A program made the translations under genes and the position numbers. Positions 15,006-19,773 of a stretch of DNA of 19,773 bases are shown in pieces; the stretch's first letter is position 1; each line of letters starts with the position of its first letter. Below the pieces are notes generated by a model. The model worked only from the letters and a program-made list of their open reading frames with translations. It made no database searches and had not been told where the DNA came from. Source of the stretch: DASXMX01 sp036794395 (GTDB taxonomy: Bacteria > Planctomycetota > Phycisphaerae > Tepidisphaerales > Tepidisphaeraceae). Location: positions 1 through 19,773 of the forward strand of contig DAIRGS010000119.1 of NCBI GenBank assembly GCA_036794395.1, given 5' to 3'.

Positions 15006-16352
15006 ATGTTCTCAAAGATCCTCATAGCCAACCGCGGCGAAATCGCACTGCGAATCATTCGCGCGTGCCGGGAGCTGGGCGTCCAGACCGCGGTGGTCTA
15101 TTCCACTGCCGACGCCGATGCCGCGTATCTCAAGCTTGCCGATCAGGCGATTTGCATCGGCAATGCCGCCCCGAAGGAAAGCTACCTGAAGATGGATCGC
15201 ATCATCGCCGCCGCTGAGGTGGCCGATGTGCAGGCGATTCATCCTGGTTACGGCTTCCTATCCGAAAATTCCCACTTCGCGGAAATCTGCCGCGAGTGCA
15301 AAATCGAATTCATCGGCCCATCGCCAGAGGCGATGGCGTCCGTCGGCGATAAGGTTCAGTGCAAGCGCCTCGCCCGCAAAGCCAAAGTGCCGACCGTTCC
15401 CGGCAGCGAAGGCGAAGTCGAAGACGAAAAGGCCGCTCTCAAAGTCGCCCGCGAGATCGGGTACCCCGTCATCATCAAAGCCGCCGCGGGGGGCGGTGGA
15501 CGAGGCATGCGCGTCGCCCACAACGATGTCTCCCTCCAGGGTGGTTTTCGCCAGGCCCAAGCCGAAGCCGAAAACGCGTTTAAGAACTCGACGGTTTACA
15601 TCGAAAAATATGTTGAGTATGGCCGGCATGTCGAAGTCCAGATCCTCGCCGATCGGCACGGCAACGCCCTGCACCTCTGGGAACGCGACTGCTCGATGCA
15701 GCGCCGCCATCAAAAGCTGGTCGAAGAATCCCCCAGCCCGTTGCTCAAGACCAAGACGCGCGAAGCTTTGTGCGCATCAGCCGTGCGCCTGATCAAGGCC
15801 GCGAACTACACCAACGCAGGGACCGTCGAATTCCTCGTCGATCGCGAACAGAGTTTTTATCTGCTCGAAGTCAACGCCCGCATCCAGGTTGAGCATCCCG
15901 TCACCGAAACCGTAACCGGCATCGACCTGATCAAACAGCAGATCCGCATCGCCGCGGGCGAAAAGCTGCCGATGTCCCAGGACCAGGTCCGCCAACGCGG
16001 CCACTCGATCGAGTGCCGGATCAACGCCGAAGACCCGGCCCGCAACTTCGCCCCCTCCCCCGGCGTCATCGAACAGCTCCGCCTGCCGGGCGGCCCGGGT
16101 GTCCGCCTCGACACCCACGTCTACGCCGGCTACCGCATCCCGCCCAATTACGATTCCATGGTCGCCAAACTGATCGTCAACGGCCCCACCCGCGTCGAGG
16201 CCATCGCCACCATGCGACGGGCATTGACCGAATTCCACGTTCACCCCATCAAGACAACGATCCCGCTTTTGCTTCAGATCATGGACAATCAAAGCTTCCA
16301 ATCAGGGGAAGTGGATACGGGTTTCATCGAGCGGGTGATGTTGAGTAAATGA
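15006..16352 (+). CDS. accC: Biotin carboxylase subunit of acetyl-CoA carboxylase
   Basis: Encodes 448 residues, the family's usual length (E. coli has 449). It is the ATP-dependent enzyme that carboxylates the biotin of AccB. The N-terminal biotin carboxylase domain (KILIANRGEIALRIIRA, residues 4-20), the ATP-grasp domain with the glycine-rich loop AGGGGRGMRV (161-170), and the C-domain (about 335-440) are complete. Visible functional residues include Lys116, Lys158, His208, Glu275, Glu288, Arg292 and Glu296 in EVNARIQVEHPVTE, matching the ATP, biotin and bicarbonate site of the E. coli enzyme. ATG 15006 has no clear Shine-Dalgarno; it follows the hairpin of 14907-14999 directly. No carboxyltransferase gene (accA/accD) is in the window. 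Confidence 0.97.
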   Translation: MFSKILIANRGEIALRIIRACRELGVQTAVVYSTADADAAYLKLADQAICIGNAAPKESYLKMDRIIAAAEVADVQAIHPGYGFLSENSHFAEICRECKIEFIGPSPEAMASVGDKVQCKRLARKAKVPTVPGSEGEVEDEKAALKVAREIGYPVIIKAAAGGGGRGMRVAHNDVSLQGGFRQAQAEAENAFKNSTVYIEKYVEYGRHVEVQILADRHGNALHLWERDCSMQRRHQKLVEESPSPLLKTKTREALCASAVRLIKAANYTNAGTVEFLVDREQSFYLLEVNARIQVEHPVTETVTGIDLIKQQIRIAAGEKLPMSQDQVRQRGHSIECRINAEDPARNFAPSPGVIEQLRLPGGPGVRLDTHVYAGYRIPPNYDSMVAKLIVNGPTRVEAIATMRRALTEFHVHPIKTTIPLLLQIMDNQSFQSGEVDTGFIERVMLSK

Positions 16353-16623
16353 TGGGGGTTGGGTGCGTGCGACAGTTGGTATTGCGACACTTTCGACACG
16401 ATGCGACGCCGGGTAGTTGGCCATTCGTTTGGGGTTGCGCGGGGTGGGACGTCGGGGGTTACTGAGAACTCCGCTCACAGGTAGCTGTCGGGTAAGATCG
16501 TGACGTGAGACTTTGCCGCCCCACTATTGCCTTTGCGTTTTCGCTTCGGCGATGTGTGGCGGCAGCGCCGCCGCGAGCGGGGAATTCTCCGCTGTTAGCG
16601 AGCCTTGTTGTGGCGGACTTGAC
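16353..16623 (+). other. Leader or spacer with two adjacent palindromes
   Basis: These 271 bases separate accC from the next plus-strand gene. Two hairpins stand side by side: GGCGGC-AGC-GCCGCC (16558-16572) and AGCGGGGAATTCTCCGCT (16576-16593; one G-T mismatch, with an AAUU-type loop in RNA). Neither is followed by a T-run, so I do not call a terminator. They may belong to the leader of the downstream gene. The frame continues open from 16513, but this part looks like leader rather than protein. Confidence 0.45.
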
Positions 16624-17565
16624 GTGAAATTCATCATCCGCATCGGACTGGTCGCCGCACATGCCTTGGCATTAGGAATTGCCGCACTTGTCGGCTGGTC
16701 CGTCTTCGCGTTCGTGATTGTGCAAGTCAGCACCTCGGCGGGTACGGTGGCGGTGATCTGCCTCTTCCTCGCCTGGCAGTTTCTTCTCACCTGGTTTGCC
16801 GCCGGAGCCCTGCTAGGAGGAGCCGTCGTCAATGCGGCAGAGCTACCTCTGGGCATATTGCTCGGCGTTGTACTGGGCAACTTTGGCGGCTGGGCGGTCG
16901 CGGGGTATGGCGGCATGTGTTTTGGCACAACTTCCGGGTTCTTCGTGGGCGCGGCGGCAGGCCTTTTTCGCCGACGTTTCGTACCTGGTCGCGATGGCAT
17001 GAACCGCCCCCTCCACAACCTCGCATCGGCCCTGTCCCTGTTCCTATGCGCAGTGACTTTGGTGCTGTGGGTACGAGACCACGCGTCTAACGAGCGAGTT
17101 TCGTGGGTGAACGCGGGTGGGACAGTCAACTGGTGGTTCAATAGTTCCGGGGGAATGTTATTCGGATGCTGGACCGCCTACACATCGCGGCAACTGGACG
17201 ATCCGGGACTGAAGTTCGAGCGCGAAGAAGGAGCGAAGGTATTCATTCTTTACTTCCTCATGATGGAGACAAGTCACCACTGGGGACCCATTACTGTTGC
17301 GGGTGAACGGACGGCAACGCATTTCCGTTACATGGGCGAGGTTCCTTGCTGGCTGCTGGTGATCACATTCGCGTTGCTCCCCGCATGTTGGTTGCTTGCA
17401 GCTTACCGACACCGGAAACGATCGCTCGATTGCAGCAAGTGCGGCTACAATCTCACCGGCAACACCAGCGGCGTTTGCCCGGAATGCGGGACCAAGATCA
17501 AGCCGACATCTCCCCCGACGCCCGTCTCAGTCGGATCATCAAAGATGACACCCCGCATTCCATAA
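16624..17565 (+). CDS. Membrane protein with C-terminal zinc ribbon (YNLTGN type)
   Basis: Encodes 313 residues if GTG 16624 is the start; an ATG at 16552 and a TTG at 16513 are in frame but would add a Cys/Gly-rich stretch lying over two hairpins. Residues about 4-115 contain four hydrophobic, Gly/Ala-rich segments (FIIRIGLVAAHALALGIAAL; FVIVQV; VAVICLFLAWQFLLTWFAAG; LPLGILLGVVLGNFGGWAVAG). Then comes a unit shared with the gene at 19234-19770: a single membrane helix (LFLCAVTLVLWVRD), a Trp-rich extracytoplasmic part, a second helix (CWLLVITFALLPACWLL) and the zinc ribbon CSKCGYNLTGNTSGVCPECG, with Cys270, 273, 285 and 288. It therefore looks like a fusion of an extra four-helix domain to that unit. 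Function unknown. Confidence 0.75.
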   Translation: MKFIIRIGLVAAHALALGIAALVGWSVFAFVIVQVSTSAGTVAVICLFLAWQFLLTWFAAGALLGGAVVNAAELPLGILLGVVLGNFGGWAVAGYGGMCFGTTSGFFVGAAAGLFRRRFVPGRDGMNRPLHNLASALSLFLCAVTLVLWVRDHASNERVSWVNAGGTVNWWFNSSGGMLFGCWTAYTSRQLDDPGLKFEREEGAKVFILYFLMMETSHHWGPITVAGERTATHFRYMGEVPCWLLVITFALLPACWLLAAYRHRKRSLDCSKCGYNLTGNTSGVCPECGTKIKPTSPPTPVSVGSSKMTPRIP

Positions 17566-17834
17566 AAGCGCCCCACTCGATAATGGCTTCTCTACAGCCT
17601 TCCATCGGCAATTGGTGGCTCAGAAAGCCCTTCTCAGCGGCAGCAACGGTATAAACGTTCACGTTGTATGCGTGCCAAGAACTTCGCCGATGCACATCGG
17701 CCGCCCTGTCATTCGTTGAAAATCGAGAAACCGCGAGAGACCTTCGGTTCGAGCGACTATCAAAAGAGCGGCCGGATGACAATAGACCCCACATCGAGGC
17801 TAATCTGATTAATACCACCCCACCGCTCTCGGCG
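17566..17834 (+). other. Spacer upstream of the Lnt-like gene
   Basis: These 269 bases precede the chosen start at 17835. The frame is open back to a TTG at 17664, but that part would encode a charged, non-hydrophobic extension unlike Lnt N-termini, so I treat it as leader. I see no convincing promoter pair and no other gene. Confidence 0.4.
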
Positions 17835-19223
17835 ATGCATGCTCTCGGCCTGATTGCTCTGGCCGCCGCGGGCTACGCGCTCGCCTTCGCCACGCGTTGG
17901 GGCGCCGCGGCGATTCTGGTGGCTCTCCCCTGCATCCTGATCCTTGCGCGAGTTGGTACGTCGCGCCGGGCGTTTTATACGGGGCTTGGGGCGGGCGTGG
18001 CGATCTATGGGCCGCACTTGTTGTTCTTCTGGTCCATCTTTGGCCCGGCGGCAATCGGATTGTGGTTGATCGCGGGATTTCCGATCGGGATCTTCGTCCT
18101 GCTCCTGCACTTGGCTCGCCGGCGACTCGGGCTGACGTGGGCTGCCGCGTTTGCCCCGGTGCTATGGATGGGCATCGAATACTTTCGCAGTGAATGTTAC
18201 TACCTGAAATTCGCCTGGCTCCTTCCCGGCCAGGTTGTTGCCTTTCTGCCGGGCATTCGCTTTGAGAGAATTGGAGTTTACGGGCTCGGGTTCCTTTATG
18301 TATGCGCGGCCACGCTGATCGTCGCTCAGTCGAAGAGAATTCGAGTGATTGGGGCGGCGGCGTCCGTGCTTCTTGCAGTGCTCATGTACGCGCCAGCGCT
18401 ACCGCCCGCGCAACCAGCCGGCACTCTCCATGTCGCGGGCATACAACTTGAGAATGCAGAAGATCACCGCGCGGCCGAGTTCGTGGATCAACTGGCGATC
18501 GCCCACCCCGAGGCTCAGATCCTCGTCCTGAGCGAATATACGTTCAACGGCCCGGTGCCGGAGATCGTTCGCAATGTTGTGCGCAAGCATCGTCGTTATT
18601 TAATCGCCGGCGGGACAAAGTTTGCGCCCCAGGACAAGTTCTACGACATCGCTTATGTCATCGGCCCCGACGGAAGTGATGTGTTCGAACAAATCAAGTC
18701 CGTCCCCGTTCAGCTCATGGACGATGGATTGCCCGCACCGGCTCGCCGGGTGTGGGTTTCGCCCTGGGGCAGGATTGGGATCGCCGTCTGCTACGATGTG
18801 AGTTACGCGCGAGTGATGGACGATTTCGTCCGCCAAGGCGCTACGGGGCTGATTATCCCAACCATGGACGTGATCAAATGGGGCGCTTACGAACGGCAAA
18901 TGCTGCATGGCCGGCTTGCCCCCGTGCGATCCGCCGAATATGGGATCCCCATCTTTGGCGTCTGGAGTTCCGGCGAATCACAACTGGTTAACAGCGCCGG
19001 GCAAATCGTCGCCACCGCCGGCTACCCTGGACAGGGCGAAATGATCGCCGGACCGCTTGACCTTCGCGAGACCGGCCGGGTACCGCCAGATCGGTGGCTT
19101 GCGGTTGTCTCGATGATGGCAACGGGATTGTTTATTACCTATGTTGCGTATGGCCGAATCAGAGCACGGGCGCGAATCATGGGGTCAACGCGAATCGTAG
19201 GGTCAATGCTTGACCCCACATAG
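17835..19223 (+). CDS. Lnt-like integral membrane carbon-nitrogen hydrolase
   Basis: Encodes 462 residues from ATG 17835. Residues 1-185 contain about six to seven membrane helices, then a nitrilase-fold domain (about 195-400), and a last helix near 412-437: the layout of apolipoprotein N-acyltransferase, which adds the third acyl chain to lipoproteins. The catalytic triad is Glu234 (LSEYTF), Lys288 (QIKSVPVQ) and Cys319 (VCYDVSY). The spacing (54 and 31 residues) is shorter than in E. coli Lnt (68 and 52), and Asp replaces the Glu that follows the Cys-Tyr there. It may therefore be a variant Lnt or a different acyltransferase or amidase of the superfamily, and I leave the symbol empty. The last 13 residues and the stop come from a repeat (19171-19218). 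No good ribosome-binding site. Confidence 0.82.
   Translation: MHALGLIALAAAGYALAFATRWGAAAILVALPCILILARVGTSRRAFYTGLGAGVAIYGPHLLFFWSIFGPAAIGLWLIAGFPIGIFVLLLHLARRRLGLTWAAAFAPVLWMGIEYFRSECYYLKFAWLLPGQVVAFLPGIRFERIGVYGLGFLYVCAATLIVAQSKRIRVIGAAASVLLAVLMYAPALPPAQPAGTLHVAGIQLENAEDHRAAEFVDQLAIAHPEAQILVLSEYTFNGPVPEIVRNVVRKHRRYLIAGGTKFAPQDKFYDIAYVIGPDGSDVFEQIKSVPVQLMDDGLPAPARRVWVSPWGRIGIAVCYDVSYARVMDDFVRQGATGLIIPTMDVIKWGAYERQMLHGRLAPVRSAEYGIPIFGVWSSGESQLVNSAGQIVATAGYPGQGEMIAGPLDLRETGRVPPDRWLAVVSMMATGLFITYVAYGRIRARARIMGSTRIVGSMLDPT
19171..19217 (+). repeat. Tandem 18-base repeat plus hairpin at the 3' end of the Lnt-like gene
   Basis: CGCGAATCATGGGGTCAA (19171-19188) is followed without a gap by CGCGAATCGTAGGGTCAA (19189-19206), two mismatches apart. 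The second unit's GGGTCAA pairs perfectly with TTGACCC (19210-19216) across a three-base loop. The unit encodes ARIMGS / TRIVGS, so the protein's tail is made of the repeat and its stop codon (19221) sits just after the hairpin. A related GGGGTCA word occurs at 9487-9493. Confidence 0.8.
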
Positions 19224-19233
19224 CGGGTACTGT

Positions 19234-19770
19234 TTAGTTTGAGATTGTGAGTGTCGTGCCGCATTCCGGGCAGATGCCGCTCGAGTTGCCGGTGAGGTTG
19301 TACGTGCAGCTGGGGCAAAAGCCATCTGACCTGTGGCGTGCTAGCCATCGCACTCGCAGCACGCGCGCGGCCGGAAGGATCAAGAGGGTCAGGCAGAGGA
19401 ACCAATCTGGAATCGCTACCATTGTAAGTGACAAAGTGCGTCTTTGTGGAGGCGGCGGAGGAAGCTGGATAAGGCCGAAGCCGGCAAACACGCCGTCCTG
19501 ATCGACAATTGGCCATCCGACCGAGCTGTCATTGCACGCTTCGTAACTCCAACCTAGCCCTGCGCCAGCTACAATTCGTGGCTCGGCAAACAGACTTGGG
19601 ACAATCCATCCCGTACATGACTTGACCGCCCACTCGGAACGTCGACTGCCCGATTCACCGCAAAACGTAATGCGATCCCATGTCCAATAGCTCCGTACCC
19701 ACAGCACCACCGTTGCTACGCACAGCAGCAGAGAGAAGCTCCATCCATAATGCCTCCATTTCGACAGCAT
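19234..19770 (-). CDS. Small membrane protein with C-terminal zinc ribbon (YNLTGN type)
   Basis: Encodes 178 residues. The start codon is three bases from the window edge, so its ribosome-binding site and a longer N-terminus cannot be judged. A first helix (SFSLLLCVATVVLWVRS, residues 11-27) is followed by an exported Trp- and Pro-rich part (LPPPPPQRR at 103-111), a second helix (WFLCLTLLILPAARVL, 123-138) and a zinc ribbon CPSCTYNLTGNSSGICPECG with Cys152, 155, 167 and 170. It is a paralogue of the gene at 16624-17565, sharing VLWVR after the first helix, the second helix and NLTGN.SG.CPECGT. It converges on the Lnt-like gene with only 10 bases between stops. The family is frequent in planctomycetes; function unknown. 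Confidence 0.85.
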   Translation of the reverse strand: MLSKWRHYGWSFSLLLCVATVVLWVRSYWTWDRITFCGESGSRRSEWAVKSCTGWIVPSLFAEPRIVAGAGLGWSYEACNDSSVGWPIVDQDGVFAGFGLIQLPPPPPQRRTLSLTMVAIPDWFLCLTLLILPAARVLRVRWLARHRSDGFCPSCTYNLTGNSSGICPECGTTLTISN

Positions 19771-19773
19771 TTT

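Noticed and set aside
15777..16301. Open frame of 174 codons antisense to accC
   Set aside because: Its Asp/Gly/Val-rich translation mirrors accC codons, with no ribosome-binding site and no plausible family.

Overview
The window looks like a chromosomal segment of a planctomycete, probably of the Phycisphaerae/Tepidisphaera-like side of the phylum. That placement is inferred from family content, not from a marker gene. The clues are: a very long PVC-type secreted cytochrome with a beta-propeller, helical repeats and a C-terminal CxxCH domain; a surface protein whose N-terminus carries a LEPR-XLL-like motif (FESLEQRLLLSA) and dockerin-like calcium loops; and two membrane proteins ending in the zinc ribbon with a YNLTGN core that is common in planctomycetes. 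GC content is high, by eye near 60 %. I see no rRNA, tRNA, CRISPR array, transposase or phage gene.

Layout. 77-475 (-) is a small VOC-fold protein, divergent from 593-2518 (+), a large protein resembling the helicase-associated (XPB/Ssl2 N-terminal-like) domain without a helicase engine. 2712-3599 (-) is an HDOD signalling protein and converges on it. A long minus-strand block follows, transcribed right to left: a surface beta-helix protein (9498-12176), a translationally coupled pair made of an unknown 150-residue protein and a HEPN-like protein with an RNWLAH motif (9371 down to 8344), the PVC cytochrome (5243-8263), and a secreted protein of unknown function (3869-5107). 12336-13100 (-) is a stand-alone LigD-type 3'-phosphoesterase, divergent from a plus-strand operon for a Xaa-Pro peptidase (M24B), AccB and AccC (13240-16352). 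The right end holds a zinc-ribbon membrane protein (16624-17565, +), an Lnt-like membrane C-N hydrolase (17835-19223, +) and a second zinc-ribbon membrane protein (19234-19770, -).

How the genes work together. AccB and AccC are the biotin carrier and biotin carboxylase of acetyl-CoA carboxylase, the first step of fatty-acid synthesis, and are co-transcribed with the peptidase. The secreted cytochrome and the secreted protein downstream of it are probably part of extracellular or periplasmic substrate processing. The HEPN gene and its partner form the best candidate for an undescribed system: a two-gene, four-base-overlapping cassette with a predicted RNase motif, its own ribosome-binding site, and an inverted repeat between a possible -10 box and the start codon. 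The window also contains several palindromic repeats between genes (5135-5218, 9455-9490, 14907-14999, 16558-16593, 19171-19217). One of them supplies the last codons and stop of the Lnt-like gene. No gene-free stretch exceeds 300 bases.
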